Origin: Pseudomonas sp. BN417 | GTDB taxonomy: Bacteria; Pseudomonadota; Gammaproteobacteria; Pseudomonadales; Pseudomonadaceae | Reading direction: 5' to 3' | Length of the DNA: 47,445 nucleotides | NCBI RefSeq assembly: GCF_029871205.1 | Contig: NZ_SSOJ01000036.1 | Location: 1-47,445 of the forward strand | In this document: in pieces, positions 36,842-46,783 of the stretch | How positions within the stretch are numbered: the first letter of the stretch is position 1 | Layout of the letters: every line of letters begins with the position of its first letter | Program-made: the position numbers and the translations under genes | Notes under the pieces: model-generated | Told to the model about the DNA's origin: nothing | The model's database searches: none | Seen by the model: only the letters and a program-made list of their open reading frames with translations

Positions 36842-36904
36842 GTAGGAGCGAGCTTGCTCGCGAAAGATTGCGCTCGGACTGTTCGCGAGCAAGCTCGCTC
36901 CTAC
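36842..36904. repeat. REPIN (REP doublet), copy 2
   Basis: Inverted REP units 36842-36864 and 36882-36904 form perfect 23-base arms around a 17-base spacer. The arms are identical to those of copy 1 at 19265-19327 while the spacers differ. Another repeat-like GAAATCGCTCCCACAG lies at 36955-36970. Together these fill the gap between the MddA-like gene and the MCP gene. Confidence 0.9.
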
Positions 36905-36988
36905 GAGTCGGTAGCCCGAATGAAATCCGGGGGATATTCCAACCTCCGCTCCCTGAAATCGCTCCCACAGGCGTCTGACTGGACAGGC

Positions 36989-38614
36989 TCAGACCACGAA
37001 GTGCGCGATCATCCCATTCAACTCGGTCGCCAGGCGCGACAGTTCGTGGCTGGCGGCGGAGGTCTGGTTGGCGCCGGCCGACGTCTGCACCGAGACGTCG
37101 CGGATGTTCACCAGGTTGCGGTCCACTTCCCGGGCGACCTGGGCCTGCTGCTCCGCCGCGCTGGCGATGACCAGGGTGCGCTCGTTGATCTCGCTGGCTT
37201 GCCGGGCGATCTCCTGCAGCGCCTGGCCTGCGCCCTCGGCGACCTGGAGCATTTGCTGCGCGTGCTGATCGCTCTGGTTCATGGCGCCGAGCGCCGCATC
37301 GGAGCCGGCCTGGATACTGGCGATCATCTGCTCGATCTCGCGCGTCGACTCCTGGGTGCGATGGGCCAGGGCGCGCACCTCGTCGGCCACCACCGCGAAT
37401 CCGCGCCCCTGGTCGCCGGCCCGGGCCGCCTCGATGGCCGCGTTGAGGGCCAGCAGATTGGTCTGCTCGGCGATGGCGCGGATCACCTCCAGCACCTTGC
37501 CGATGTTCTGCGCCTGCGCGGAGAGGTCGGCTACCCGCTGCGTGGTGTCGGCCACCTCCTGGCTCATGCCGCGGATCGCCTGGACGGTTCTTTCGACGCG
37601 CTCGCGGCCGGTCTGCGCGGTCTCTTCGGAGGCGATCGAGGCTTCCGATGTGGAAGCGGCGTTGCGCGCCACTTCCTCGACTGCCGCGCTCATCTGGGTG
37701 ACTGCCGTTGCGGCCATTTCGATCTCGTCGTGCTGGCGGTTCAGCGAGCGGTTGCCTTCCTCGGTCACTGCGTTCAGCTGTTCGGCTGCCGAAGCGAGCT
37801 GGGAGGCCGAGTTGCCTATCTGTTCGATGGTGTCATGCAGGTCCTGCTGCATGGCCTGCAAGGCCGCCATCAGCCGGGAGGGCTCGTCGCGCCCTGTGCT
37901 GTCGAGCTGTCCGGTAAGGTCGCCCTTGGCGATTTTTTCCGCTGTGCGCATGGCTTCGCGGATGGGTAACACGATGCTGTGGGTCAGCAACCAGGCGATG
38001 GCGATGCTGGCCAGTACTGCCACCAGCATCACCGCCACTACCGCCCGGGTAGCGTCGTCGAACAGATCGTCGCCCTCCTGGCTGGAGGCCAGCGCTTCCT
38101 GGCGGACCAGTTCGATCAGCGCCGTCAGGCTCTGCAACAGGCTGTCGTAGCGTTCGCGCTGTTCGTTGCGCATCAGCTCGTAGGCCTGTTCGGTGTCGTT
38201 GCGCCGCGACAGTTCAAGCAGCGCCTGGTGTCCGTCCAGGTACTTCCGGGTCAGTCCGAGAAACGCCTGGAACAGCCGGCGTTCCTCCGGCAGCATCAAT
38301 AGCGGTTCGTAGTCGTCCTGCACCCTTGCCAGGTCGGCGAGTAGCCCGTCCATCTGCTGTTCAAGGGCTTGCATGGTGGCCAGGTCCCGGGCCAGGACGT
38401 GGTTCATTTCGCTCTGGCGGAACTCGGACAGGAGCATGCCCATCTGCCCGGAGAGCTGGACACTGGGCAGCCAGAGCTCGCTGATCCGGGTGGAGGCCTG
38501 GTTGATGGCGGCCATGCGGTTGCAGGCGAACAGGCCGAGGCCGACCAGCATCAGGGTGATGATGGCGAAACCTGTGGCCGCGCGGTAAGCGATGGGTAGC
38601 TGGCGAAGGAACAT
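36989..38614 (-). CDS. methyl-accepting chemotaxis protein
   Basis: 541 residues from the ATG at 38614 (GGAGAAG upstream). A first membrane span (about 12-31), a periplasmic four-helix-bundle ligand domain (about 32-190), a second span (about 191-213) and a HAMP domain are followed by the cytoplasmic signalling hairpin. Its tip is [42 protein letters not shown], which docks CheA/CheW. No CheR-binding pentapeptide ends the protein (it ends AHFVV). The ligand is unknown. A longer N-terminal frame to 38773 is low-complexity and rejected. The position next to fabB agrees with PA1608 of PAO1. Confidence 0.92.
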   Translation of the reverse strand: MFLRQLPIAYRAATGFAIITLMLVGLGLFACNRMAAINQASTRISELWLPSVQLSGQMGMLLSEFRQSEMNHVLARDLATMQALEQQMDGLLADLARVQDDYEPLLMLPEERRLFQAFLGLTRKYLDGHQALLELSRRNDTEQAYELMRNEQRERYDSLLQSLTALIELVRQEALASSQEGDDLFDDATRAVVAVMLVAVLASIAIAWLLTHSIVLPIREAMRTAEKIAKGDLTGQLDSTGRDEPSRLMAALQAMQQDLHDTIEQIGNSASQLASAAEQLNAVTEEGNRSLNRQHDEIEMAATAVTQMSAAVEEVARNAASTSEASIASEETAQTGRERVERTVQAIRGMSQEVADTTQRVADLSAQAQNIGKVLEVIRAIAEQTNLLALNAAIEAARAGDQGRGFAVVADEVRALAHRTQESTREIEQMIASIQAGSDAALGAMNQSDQHAQQMLQVAEGAGQALQEIARQASEINERTLVIASAAEQQAQVAREVDRNLVNIRDVSVQTSAGANQTSAASHELSRLATELNGMIAHFVV

Positions 38615-38777
38615 GCGGTCTTCTCCGATCCGGGGCGATTGGTTGTTGCTCGACCCTTTAGCGGAGCTGAACGATTGTTCTTGATGGCAGAGGTGGGGGT
38701 TCGGAAAGGCCCTACAGGGTTTCGGGAGGTTGCTTCTCGTGGGCGCCGGGTTCGACTGCTGCGTGGCCCACAAACGA

Positions 38778-38807
38778 CAACGCCCGTATCCGGGGATACG
38801 GGCGTTG
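38778..38807 (-). terminator. terminator of the fabAB operon
   Basis: A perfect 14-base inverted repeat (38778-38791 and 38794-38807) with a minimal loop lies 21 bases past the fabB stop. Read on the minus strand it is followed by TGTCGTTTGT, a moderate T-tail. Confidence 0.75.
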
Positions 38808-38827
38808 CCGGTACTACTCGGGCCGGA

Positions 38828-40045
38828 TCAGCCTTTGTAGCGCTTCAGTACCAGGGTGGCGTTGGTGCCGCCGAAGCCGAAGCTGTTCGACATCACGGTG
38901 TCGATCTGGGCGTTTTCGCGGGTCTGGCGCAGGATCGGCAGGTCGGCCACTTCCGGGTCCAGCTCGTCGATGTTGGCCGAGCCGGCCATGAAGTTGCCTT
39001 CCATCATCAGCAGGCAGTAGATGGCTTCCTGCACGCCGGCGGCGCCCAGGGAGTGGCCGGACAGGCTCTTGGTGGAGCTGATGGCCGGGGCCTTGTCGCC
39101 GAACACGGCGCGTACGCCGCGGATTTCCGCCACGTCGCCCACCGGGGTGGAGGTGCCGTGGGTGTTCAGGTAGTCGATCGGGGTGTCGACGGTGGACAGT
39201 GCCTGCTGCATGCAGCGGATGGCGCCTTCGCCGCTCGGGGCGACCATGTCGTAGCCATCGGAGGTCGCGCCGTAGCCGACGATTTCGGCGTAGATCTTGG
39301 CGCCGCGCTTGAGCGCGTGCTCCAGCTCCTCGACCACGACCATGCCGCCGCCGCCGGCGATGACGAAACCGTCACGCTTGGCGTCGTAGGCGCGGGAGGC
39401 GCGTTCGGGGGTGTCGTTGTACTGGGTGGAGAGGGCACCCATGGCGTCGAACAGGCAGCTCTGGCTCCAGTGTTCTTCCTCACCGCCGCCGGCGAAGACC
39501 ATGTCCTGCTTGCCCAGCTGGATCTGTTCCATGGCCTGGCCGATGCAATGCGCGCTGGTGGCGCAGGCCGAGGAGATGGAGAAGTTCACGCCCTTGATCT
39601 GGAAGGGGGTGGCCAGGCAGGCGGAAACGGTGCTGCCCATGGTGCGGGTCACGCGGTATGGGCCGATGCGCTTGACGCCCTTCTCGCGGAGGGTGTCGAT
39701 GGCTTCCATCTGATTGACGGTGGAAGCACCGCCGGAGCCGGCGATCAGGCCCACGCGCGGGTTGGAGATCTGCTCGGCGCTCAGGCCGGCGTCTTCGATG
39801 GCCTGCTGCATCGCCAGGTAGGCGTAGGCAGCGGCATCGCCCATGAAGCGGAAGAGCTTGCGATCGATCAGCTCTTCCAGGTTCAGGTTGACGGAGCCGG
39901 ACACCTGGCTGCGCAGACCCATTTCCGCATAGGAGGGGTTGTGGCGGATACCGGCCTTGCCGGCGCGCAGGTTGGCGGAAACAGTTGCTTTGTCATTGCC
40001 CAGGCAGGAGACGATGCCCAGGCCAGTGATCACGACGCGACGCAT
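38828..40045 (-). CDS. fabB: 3-oxoacyl-ACP synthase I
   Basis: 405 residues. It elongates acyl-ACP and, with FabA, is needed for unsaturated fatty acids. The active-site cysteine is C161 in [14 protein letters not shown]; the two histidines are in [12 protein letters not shown] and [12 protein letters not shown]. The ATG at 40045 is 11 bases after the fabA stop, so fabA and fabB form one operon, the classic anaerobic unsaturated fatty-acid pair of gamma-proteobacteria. Confidence 0.98.
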   Translation of the reverse strand: MRRVVITGLGIVSCLGNDKATVSANLRAGKAGIRHNPSYAEMGLRSQVSGSVNLNLEELIDRKLFRFMGDAAAYAYLAMQQAIEDAGLSAEQISNPRVGLIAGSGGASTVNQMEAIDTLREKGVKRIGPYRVTRTMGSTVSACLATPFQIKGVNFSISSACATSAHCIGQAMEQIQLGKQDMVFAGGGEEEHWSQSCLFDAMGALSTQYNDTPERASRAYDAKRDGFVIAGGGGMVVVEELEHALKRGAKIYAEIVGYGATSDGYDMVAPSGEGAIRCMQQALSTVDTPIDYLNTHGTSTPVGDVAEIRGVRAVFGDKAPAISSTKSLSGHSLGAAGVQEAIYCLLMMEGNFMAGSANIDELDPEVADLPILRQTRENAQIDTVMSNSFGFGGTNATLVLKRYKG

Positions 40046-40056
40046 GCGGATGTCCT

Positions 40057-40572
40057 TCAGAAGCTGTCGGTAGAGGTGAACAGGCCTACGCGCAGGCCTT
40101 CGGCGCTGTAGATCTCGCGGCCGTCGACGGCCACGGTGCCATCGGCGATGCCGAGGATCAGCGAACGATTAATAGTGCGCTTGATATGGATGTTGTAGGT
40201 GATCTTTTTGGCGGTCGGCAGGACCTGGCCGAAGAATTTGACTTCGCCGGAGCCCAGGGCACGGCCGCGGCCGGGATTGCCCTGCCATCCGAGGTAGAAG
40301 CCGACCAGCTGCCACATGGCGTCGAGGCCGAGGCAGCCGGGCATGACCGGGTCGCCCTCGAAGTGGCAGGCGAAGAACCACAGGTCCGGGTTGATATCGA
40401 GCTCGGCGACGATTTCGCCTTTGCCGTACTTCCCGCCGGTTTCGCTGATATGCACGATGCGATCGATCATCAGCATGTTGGGGGCGGGCAGTTGCGCATT
40501 ACCAGGGCCGAACAGCTCGCCGCGACTGCAGCGCAGCAGGTCTTCCCGGGTATAGGCGTTTTGTATGGTCAT
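40057..40572 (-). CDS. fabA: 3-hydroxydecanoyl-ACP dehydratase/isomerase
   Basis: 171 residues, the exact size of Pseudomonas FabA. It dehydrates 3-hydroxydecanoyl-ACP and isomerises trans-2- to cis-3-decenoyl-ACP. The catalytic pair is H70 ([15 protein letters not shown]) and D84 (LGLDAMWQ). GGAGCTCG lies upstream of ATG 40572. In P. aeruginosa fabAB is controlled by the TetR-type regulator DesT; a palindrome at 40712-40723 upstream is a possible operator. Confidence 0.98.
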   Translation of the reverse strand: MTIQNAYTREDLLRCSRGELFGPGNAQLPAPNMLMIDRIVHISETGGKYGKGEIVAELDINPDLWFFACHFEGDPVMPGCLGLDAMWQLVGFYLGWQGNPGRGRALGSGEVKFFGQVLPTAKKITYNIHIKRTINRSLILGIADGTVAVDGREIYSAEGLRVGLFTSTDSF

Positions 40573-40711
40573 GCGAGCTCCTCAATGGTCCCAGTGCGGC
40601 ACAGGGATTTGCATTCATCCTTCTGCCGCGCGCGTTATCGGGCGTCTGTCGGCAGACTAGTCATAGACTGTTGCGTTGCGGTGAAAGTCACAGCGTGACG
40701 AGCACAGTCGT

Positions 40712-40723
40712 TCACTCGAGTGA
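40712..40723. promoter_or_regulatory. 12-base palindrome upstream of fabA
   Basis: TCACTCGAGTGA is a perfect palindrome about 140 bases before the fabA ATG, in the 257-base gap between fabA and the hybrid sensor gene. It may be a regulator site. I cannot match it confidently to the DesT/FabR operator. Confidence 0.4.
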
Positions 40724-40829
40724 CGGAACCATCCGCAAGGGGCGTGCCAAGGGGCACCCCACTCGCAAAGCGTGGTGCACTTTAACATTCCTGGACACTC
40801 GACGAATGTCTGGAAACGCCTCCAAGCCA

Positions 40830-42737
40830 TCAGTCCGACGGCTTGCTCAGCCAGCGCTGCATCACCCGTAGCAGGTCGGCGCGCTTGAATGGCTTGGCCA
40901 GGTAGTCGTTCATACCCGCGGCCAGGCAGGCTTCGCGGTCGCCCTGCAAGGCGTTGGCGGTGAGGGCGATAATCGGCACCGCGACGCCGCCATTCATCTG
41001 GCGAATCTGGCGTGTGGCCTCGTAGCCGTCCAGCACCGGCAGGCGGCAGTCCATCAGGATGGCCGCGTAGTGGTGGCGGGAGGCCTGGTGCACCGCCTGG
41101 GCGCCATCGCCCACCAGGCTGACCTGGTAGCCGAGGCTGCGCAGCATGGCTTCGATCACGGTCTGGTTGACCGGGTTGTCCTCCACCAGCAGCACCTGCT
41201 GGCCGCTGCCCTCGCTGTTGCTCTGCTCCAGGCCGTAGGCGACTTCCACATCCTGGGTACGGAATGGCAGGGGGATCTCCAGGGTGAAGACCGAGCCGGA
41301 GCCTTCGTGGCTCTCGGCCCGCAGGGTGCCGCCCATGCGCTCGGCCAGGGTGCGGGCGATCGGCAGGCCGAGGCCGGTTCCGCCATAGCGACGGGAAATC
41401 GAGTGATCAGCCTGCTGGAAGGCGTCGAACATGTGCTCCAGGCGGTCCGGCGGGATGCCGATGCCACTGTCGTGCACCGCGCAGGTCAGCCAGAGCACTT
41501 CGTTGTCCAGGGCCTGCCAGCGCGTTACCACCCGGATGCCGCCTTCTTCGGTGAACTTCAGGGCATTGCCCACCAGGTTGACCAGAATCTGCCGCAGCCG
41601 CGTTGGGTCGCCCTGCACCTCGACCCGCTCCAGGCCCTCCTGGGTATCCAGGGCCAGGGCCAGGCCGCGCTGCTGGGCGCTGTGCTGGAACACATGCACC
41701 GAGCCGAGGATCAGCTCCAGCAGGTTGAAGGGAATGCGCTCGAGCTCCAGGGCGCCGCGCTCGATACGGGAGAAGTCGAGGATGTCGTTGATCACCTTCA
41801 GCAAGTGCTCGGTGGATTCCGTGGCGAGGGCGGTGTACTCCGTCTGCTCCTCGGTCATCTCGGTGGTTTCCAGCAGTTGCAGCATGCCCAGCACGCCGTT
41901 CATCGGCGTCCGCAACTCGTGGCTCATCATCGCCAGGAAGTCGGATTTGGCGCGGTTGGCCATTTCCGCTTCCTCGCGGGCCTTGATCAGCTGGTCCATC
42001 GCCTGTTGCTGTTCGTGGCTGGCCTGCTGCAGGCCGCTGGCGAGGTTGTTGATGTGGCGGCTCAGGTCGCCCAGTTCGCTGTCGTCCACCACCGGCAGGC
42101 TGGCGCTGTAATCGCCGGCCTGGATGGCCTTGACCGCCTCGCCCATGGCGCTGATGGGCTGCGACAGGCGGGTGGCCAGGCGGCGGGCGAGGAGGAAGGT
42201 GAAGAGCAGGGCGATCAGGGCCAGCACCGTCGCCTTGAAGAGGATTTCCTGCTGGCGGCTGCTGAAGGCGTCGTTGGACATGCCCACCACGACCCGGCCC
42301 AGGTAGTTGCGGTCGCCGTTGCGGCCATCGTCGCCGGCCTGGGTCCGCCGCGCCTGCAGGTGCATCTGCTGCTGGACGATGGGAGCGTGGAACACCTCCA
42401 CCTGGGCGCCGCTCTTCTCCAGGCTTTCGTGCTGCTCCAGATAGACCAGGATATTGTCGGCCCGGTCGCGGACTTCGAGGAAACGTACGTGGGGCGTGCC
42501 GAGGCTGGCCTGCAGCAGGCCTTCCAGCACTTCCAGGTTGCTGGTGACCACGCCGTACTCCGCCGCCGGGGCGAGCTGGTTGGCGATCAGTTGGCCGTTG
42601 TGGTTCAGCTCCTGGCGCAGGTCCTGCAGCCGCGCGAAGGTGAAGAAGCCCGTCAGCAGCAGGGTCAGCAGCAATGCCGGGCCGAGGCTGATCAACTGGG
42701 TGCGGGTATGGATGTCCCAGCGCTGACTCAGGGTCAT
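40830..42737 (-). CDS. membrane hybrid sensor kinase of the PA1611/GacS-like type
   Basis: 635 residues from ATG 42737 (GGAGAG upstream); the longer frame to 43076 is rejected. Layout: a first span (about 17-36), a periplasmic region (about 37-165), a second span (about 166-184), HAMP, HisKA with H273 in [17 protein letters not shown], and HATPase ([22 protein letters not shown]). A receiver follows with D563 ([12 protein letters not shown]) and K615 (YLAKPFKR). There is no Hpt domain. By position and layout it corresponds to P. aeruginosa PA1611, which is reported to signal through the phosphotransfer protein HptB and to interact with RetS in control of the Gac/Rsm lifestyle switch. That role is inferred, not shown here. 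Confidence 0.85.
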   Translation of the reverse strand: MTLSQRWDIHTRTQLISLGPALLLTLLLTGFFTFARLQDLRQELNHNGQLIANQLAPAAEYGVVTSNLEVLEGLLQASLGTPHVRFLEVRDRADNILVYLEQHESLEKSGAQVEVFHAPIVQQQMHLQARRTQAGDDGRNGDRNYLGRVVVGMSNDAFSSRQQEILFKATVLALIALLFTFLLARRLATRLSQPISAMGEAVKAIQAGDYSASLPVVDDSELGDLSRHINNLASGLQQASHEQQQAMDQLIKAREEAEMANRAKSDFLAMMSHELRTPMNGVLGMLQLLETTEMTEEQTEYTALATESTEHLLKVINDILDFSRIERGALELERIPFNLLELILGSVHVFQHSAQQRGLALALDTQEGLERVEVQGDPTRLRQILVNLVGNALKFTEEGGIRVVTRWQALDNEVLWLTCAVHDSGIGIPPDRLEHMFDAFQQADHSISRRYGGTGLGLPIARTLAERMGGTLRAESHEGSGSVFTLEIPLPFRTQDVEVAYGLEQSNSEGSGQQVLLVEDNPVNQTVIEAMLRSLGYQVSLVGDGAQAVHQASRHHYAAILMDCRLPVLDGYEATRQIRQMNGGVAVPIIALTANALQGDREACLAAGMNDYLAKPFKRADLLRVMQRWLSKPSD

Positions 42738-43100
42738 CGGCGCGGCTCTCCTGCGCCAGACGGACGGGAATGGCCCCGATGCGGCTGTAACCGGAATGTC
42801 ACGAAAGGGTGGGAGACGGGGCGCATCATCCTTTGGCCTCTTTGCGGGGTCGTCCGTGGGGACAGAGCTATGCTGGAACTTTAGTCTCGTTACGCCCCGA
42901 AGCTGGGGGAAATTTCGTTGAGTGGAGCTCGCCCGCGGGCGGAAAGGGCACCTGAAGGCCCGCCGCGGGTCAAATTCGAGGCATCTTAACCGAGGCACGC
43001 GGCTTTTCCAGCGCAAAGGCTCTGGATTGAGGCTGGCTGGCCGGCAACGCCTCCGTATAATGCGCGCACTCGCCATCCCAATGGCCTACATGGACCCGTT
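42738..43100. other. divergent region between hybrid sensor gene and gpsA
   Basis: 363 bases without a gene. The sensor ribosome binding site is at the left end. A perfect TATAAT (43056-43061), followed by GCGCGC, lies 40 bases before the gpsA ATG and is its likely -10; the -35 is weak. A GCCCGCGGGC palindrome (42933-42942) is in the middle. No RNA gene is recognised. Confidence 0.55.
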
Positions 43101-44123
43101 ATGACTGAACAGCAACCCATCGCGGTGCTCGGCGGCGGCAGCTTCGGCACCGCCATCGCCAACCTGCTGGCCGAGAACGGCCAGCGCGTGCGCCAGTGGA
43201 TGCGCGACCCGGAGCAGGCCGAGGCGATCCGTACCCAGCGGGAGAACCCCCGTTATCTCAAGGGGGTGAAGATCCTTCCCGGGGTCGAGCCGGACACCGA
43301 CCTGCCCGCTGTCCTGGCCGACTGCGAACTGGTCTTCGTCGCCGTGCCTTCCAGTGCCCTGCGCCAAGTGCTGGAACCCGTGGCCGGGCAATTGACCGGC
43401 AAGTTCCTGGTCAGCACCACCAAGGGCATCGAGGCGCAGAGCTTCAAGCTGATGAGCCAGATTCTCGAGGAGGTGGCCCCGGATGCGCGCATCGGTGTGA
43501 TTTCCGGCCCCAACCTGGCCAAGGAGATCGCCGATCACGCCCTGACTGCGACCGTAGTCGCCAGCGAAGACGCCGAACTCTGCAAGCGTGTCCAGGAAGC
43601 GCTGCACGGCCGCACCTTCCGCGTCTACGCCAGCCAGGACCGCTTCGGCGTCGAGCTCGGCGGGGCGCTGAAGAACGTCTACGCCATCATGTCCGGCATG
43701 GCTGCCGCCCTGGATATGGGCGAGAACACCAAGAGCATGCTGATCACCCGCGCCCTGGCGGAAATGACCCGTTTCGCCGTCAAGCTCGGCGCCAATCCCA
43801 TGACATTCCTCGGCCTGGCGGGGGTGGGCGACCTGATCGTCACCTGCTCCTCGCCCAAGAGCCGCAATTTCCAGGTGGGTTTCGCCCTGGGCGAAGGCCT
43901 CAGCCTGGAAGACGCCGTGGCGCGCCTGGGCGAAGTGGCCGAAGGCGTCAATACCCTCAAGGTGCTCAAGACCCGCGCCGAAGAGCTGCAGGTCTACATG
44001 CCGCTGGTCGCGGGCCTGCATGCCATACTTTTCGAGGGACGTACGCTGGCCCAGGTAATCGAAGCGCTGATGCGCGCCGAGCCCAAGACCGACGTAGACT
44101 TCATTCCAACCACCGGCTTCTGA
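43101..44123 (+). CDS. gpsA: glycerol-3-phosphate dehydrogenase [NAD(P)+]
   Basis: 340 residues. It reduces dihydroxyacetone phosphate to sn-glycerol-3-phosphate for phospholipid synthesis. [18 protein letters not shown] binds NAD(P). [11 protein letters not shown] and the catalytic lysine in [12 protein letters not shown] are intact, and [18 protein letters not shown] is family-typical. It heads a short operon with the DUF4389 gene and sixA. Confidence 0.97.
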   Translation: MTEQQPIAVLGGGSFGTAIANLLAENGQRVRQWMRDPEQAEAIRTQRENPRYLKGVKILPGVEPDTDLPAVLADCELVFVAVPSSALRQVLEPVAGQLTGKFLVSTTKGIEAQSFKLMSQILEEVAPDARIGVISGPNLAKEIADHALTATVVASEDAELCKRVQEALHGRTFRVYASQDRFGVELGGALKNVYAIMSGMAAALDMGENTKSMLITRALAEMTRFAVKLGANPMTFLGLAGVGDLIVTCSSPKSRNFQVGFALGEGLSLEDAVARLGEVAEGVNTLKVLKTRAEELQVYMPLVAGLHAILFEGRTLAQVIEALMRAEPKTDVDFIPTTGF

Positions 44124-44154
44124 GCCATCGTTCTTTTGAACAAGGAGATTCCCC

Positions 44155-44502
44155 ATGAGTGAAGCGCCTGACGACCTGCAGCGTGAGCACATCCTGCTGC
44201 GCGTCCTGTGGATGCTGATCTTCGTCATCGTCTGGCAACTGGCCGAGATCGTCCTGGGCGCCGTGGTCCTGCTGCAGCTTGGCTACCGCGCCTTCTACGG
44301 CGCGCCCAACGCCGGCCTGCTGGGCTTCGGTGACAGCCTCAGCCAGTACCTGGCGCAGATCGGCCGCTTCGGCACCTTTAATACCGAAGAAAAGCCCTGG
44401 CCGTTCGCCGACTGGCCCGAAGCCCGCGCCCCGCAGGGTGAGGCGCCTCACGACGTGCCCCCGGCCGCCCATCCGGTGCGGGACGAAGAGCCCAAGCTGT
44501 GA
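44155..44502 (+). CDS. DUF4389 domain-containing membrane protein
   Basis: 115 residues. A hydrophobic region (ILLRVLWMLIFVIVWQLAEIVLGAVVLLQLGYRAFYG) forms one long or two short spans, followed by LSQYLAQIGRFGTFNTEEKPWPFADWPE, the DUF4389 signature, and a Pro/Glu-rich tail. Function unknown. AAGGAGA lies before ATG 44155, 31 bases after gpsA. The stop overlaps the sixA start as GTGA. Confidence 0.82.
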   Translation: MSEAPDDLQREHILLRVLWMLIFVIVWQLAEIVLGAVVLLQLGYRAFYGAPNAGLLGFGDSLSQYLAQIGRFGTFNTEEKPWPFADWPEARAPQGEAPHDVPPAAHPVRDEEPKL

Positions 44503-44963
44503 GGCTCTGGCTGCTGCGCCACGGCGAGGCCGAGGCCCGCGCCCGTACCGACGCCGAGCGCGAGCTGACCCGTCACGGTCGCAAGGAAGTGCTGCACAGT
44601 GCCGCCCAACTGGCCGGAAGGCCGTTGGGGGCGATACTCGCCAGCCCTTACGTGCGTGCGCAGCAGACCGCCGAGCTGATTCGCGAGGCCCTGGGATTCG
44701 CCGGCGCCATCGGTACCGCGCCTTGGCTGACGCCCGACAGCGACCCGCGCGAGGCGCTGAACTTCCTCGCCGAACGCAGCGAGCAGGACCTCCTGCTGGT
44801 CACCCACAACCCCTTCGTCAGCGAGCTGGCGGGCCTGCTGCTGCACGGCCATCGGCAGGAGCCGCTGCCCATGAGCACCGCCAGCCTGGCGGAGCTGGAG
44901 GGCGACCTGCTGATCCCCGGCCTGATGTCCCTGCGCTCCCTGCACCACGTTCGCCATCACTGA
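44499..44963 (+). CDS. sixA: phosphohistidine phosphatase SixA
   Basis: 154 residues from GTG 44499. It is a small histidine-phosphatase-superfamily protein: LLRHGEAEA holds the phosphorylated His (H8), ASPYVRAQQTAEL the arginine region and LVTHNPFVSEL the second His. In E. coli SixA removes phosphate from phosphohistidine on ArcB and on the nitrogen PTS protein NPr. The GTGA overlap couples it to the DUF4389 gene. Confidence 0.92.
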   Translation: MRLWLLRHGEAEARARTDAERELTRHGRKEVLHSAAQLAGRPLGAILASPYVRAQQTAELIREALGFAGAIGTAPWLTPDSDPREALNFLAERSEQDLLLVTHNPFVSELAGLLLHGHRQEPLPMSTASLAELEGDLLIPGLMSLRSLHHVRHH

Positions 44964-45045
44964 CAGAACGCAACATTTCTTAACTTGCGCCCCCTCCAGG
45001 TGCGTGGAATAGTCGGCCGAGCAAGTGCTTGGTTGTCCCCACAAA

Positions 45046-45053
45046 AAGAACAA
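45046..45053 (+). promoter_or_regulatory. Crc/Hfq catabolite-repression (CA) motif
   Basis: AAGAACAA fits the AANAANAA motif bound by Hfq with Crc in Pseudomonas. It lies in an A-rich stretch directly before the GGAGGAGG ribosome binding site (45057-45064) of the acyl-CoA synthetase gene. That is the position where such motifs block translation when preferred carbon sources are present. Confidence 0.65.
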
Positions 45054-45068
45054 AATGGAGGAGGCCCT

Positions 45069-46736
45069 GTGGCTGATGCAGTCCGTTTGCCGCTTGAAAT
45101 GTTCTTCGAGCGCGAAGCCCGTCATCCGAATAAGCGCTACCTGGTCCAGCCCCTCGGCGGCGGCCAGGTCCAGGAACTGACCTGGTCCGATGTGGGCGAG
45201 CAGGCCCGCCGGGCGGCCAGCTGGCTGCGAGGCCGCGACCTGCCCCAGGGCAGCCGGATCGCCATCATTTCCAAGAACTGCGCCCACTGGATCATCGCCG
45301 ACCTGGCGATCTGGATGGCCGGCCACGTCTCGGTTCCCCTCTATCCCAACCTCACTGCCGACTCGGCACGCCAAGTGCTGGAGCACTCCGAATCCGCCCT
45401 GGCCTTCATCGGCAAGCTGGACGACTGGCCCGCCATGGCCGGCGGCGTACCCCAGGGCGTGGCCACCATAGCCCTGCCGATCCACCCCGAGGGCGAGTTC
45501 GACTACGGCTGGGCCGACCTGCAGGCCAGCAGCCCGATCCGCGATACCCCCAAGGGTGCTCCCGACCAACTCGCCACCATCATCTACACCTCCGGTACCA
45601 CCGGTACGCCCAAGGGCGTGATGCACAATTTCAGCAACTTCGCCTTCGCCGCCAGCCATGGCATGGACCTGTTCGGCACCGGCGAGGACGACCGCCTGCT
45701 CTCCTACCTGCCGCTGTGCCATGTGGCCGAGCGCATGTTCGTCGAGATGGCGTCCATCTATGCGGGGCAGACAGTGTTCTTCGCTGAAAGCCTGGACACC
45801 TTTCTCGACGACCTGCGGCGTGCCCGGCCCACCGCCATCTTCGGCGTGCCGCGGATCTGGACCAAGTTCCAGATGGGCGTCTACGCCAAGATGCCGGCGC
45901 AGAAGCTCGACCGCCTGCTCCGGCTGCCCATCATCGGCCGCATGGTCGGGCGCAAGGTCCTCGCCGGCCTCGGCCTGGACGCCGTGCGCTACGCCCTCTG
46001 CGGCGCCGCGCCGGTACCCGGGGCCCTGCTGGACTGGTACAAGCGTCTGGGGCTGGACGTGCTGGAGGTCTATGGCATGACCGAGAACTGCGGTTACTCC
46101 CACGTCTGCCGCAGCGGCATGCAGAAACGCGGCTGGATCGGCCAGAACAGCCCCGGCGTGGAAGTGCGCATCAGCGAAGAGGGCGAAGTCCTGGTGCGCA
46201 GCGGCGCCACCATGCAGGGCTACTACAAGGACCTGGCGAAGACCGCCGAGACCCTCACCGCCGACGGCTACCTGCGCACCGGCGACAAGGGCGAGCAGGA
46301 TGCCGATGGCAACCTGCGCCTGACCGGGCGCATCAAGGAAATCTTCAAGACCAGCAAGGGCAAGTACGTGGCCCCGGCGCCCATCGAGAATCGTCTCGCC
46401 GTGCATCCGCGTATCGAGCAGGTCTGCGTGGTGGGCGACGGCCTGCCGCAACCCATGGCGCTCTGCGTGCTGTCCGAAGCGGGCCGGCAGGAAGCGGCCA
46501 ACAGCGCCCGTTCCGAACTGGAGGTCAGCCTGCGCAGCCTGCTGGAAGAGGTCAATGGCGACCTCGACAAGCATGAGCGACTGCTGGGGCTGGTGCTGGT
46601 CAAGGACGTCTGGGCCGTGGACAACGGCTTCCTCACCCCCACGCTGAAGATCAAGCGCAACATGGTCGAAGACGCCTACGGCAAGCGCTTCCCCGAATGG
46701 CTGGAACGCCGCGAAGCAGTCGTCTGGCACGAATGA
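45069..46736 (+). CDS. long-chain-type acyl-CoA synthetase (AMP-binding)
   Basis: 555 residues from GTG 45069, chosen for GGAGGAGG just upstream; a longer frame starts at 44985 but has no site. It activates a carboxylic acid via an acyl-adenylate to acyl-CoA. P-loop motif YTSGTTGTPKGVMHNF, YGMTENCGYSHV, the hinge region YLRTGDKGEQDADGNLRLTGRIKEIFKTSKGKYVAP and the catalytic lysine near TPTLKIKRN are all present. It is a full-length enzyme, unlike the remnant at 29030. Acyl chain preference is unknown. It is followed by a thioesterase gene 47 bases downstream. Confidence 0.9.
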   Translation: MADAVRLPLEMFFEREARHPNKRYLVQPLGGGQVQELTWSDVGEQARRAASWLRGRDLPQGSRIAIISKNCAHWIIADLAIWMAGHVSVPLYPNLTADSARQVLEHSESALAFIGKLDDWPAMAGGVPQGVATIALPIHPEGEFDYGWADLQASSPIRDTPKGAPDQLATIIYTSGTTGTPKGVMHNFSNFAFAASHGMDLFGTGEDDRLLSYLPLCHVAERMFVEMASIYAGQTVFFAESLDTFLDDLRRARPTAIFGVPRIWTKFQMGVYAKMPAQKLDRLLRLPIIGRMVGRKVLAGLGLDAVRYALCGAAPVPGALLDWYKRLGLDVLEVYGMTENCGYSHVCRSGMQKRGWIGQNSPGVEVRISEEGEVLVRSGATMQGYYKDLAKTAETLTADGYLRTGDKGEQDADGNLRLTGRIKEIFKTSKGKYVAPAPIENRLAVHPRIEQVCVVGDGLPQPMALCVLSEAGRQEAANSARSELEVSLRSLLEEVNGDLDKHERLLGLVLVKDVWAVDNGFLTPTLKIKRNMVEDAYGKRFPEWLERREAVVWHE

Positions 46737-46744
46737 ACCAGTCG

Positions 46745-46766
46745 GGCCGGGACTTCCGTCCCGGCC
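46745..46766 (+). other. intercistronic hairpin
   Basis: A perfect 9-base stem, GGCCGGGAC / GTCCCGGCC, with loop TTCC lies 8 bases after the synthetase stop and before the thioesterase ribosome binding site (AAGGAG). With no T-tract it is more likely an mRNA stability or attenuation element than a terminator. Confidence 0.5.
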
Positions 46767-46783
46767 TCATCAAGGAGTGATCC

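Noticed and set aside
38615-38773. Longer N-terminus for the chemotaxis transducer
   Set aside because: The extra 53 residues are Pro/Ser/Asn-rich and have no ribosome binding site, whereas the ATG at 38614 gives a normal first membrane span.
42738-43076. Longer N-terminus for the hybrid sensor kinase
   Set aside because: It would add 113 Arg/Pro-rich residues before the first membrane span; ATG 42737 has GGAGAG at the right distance.
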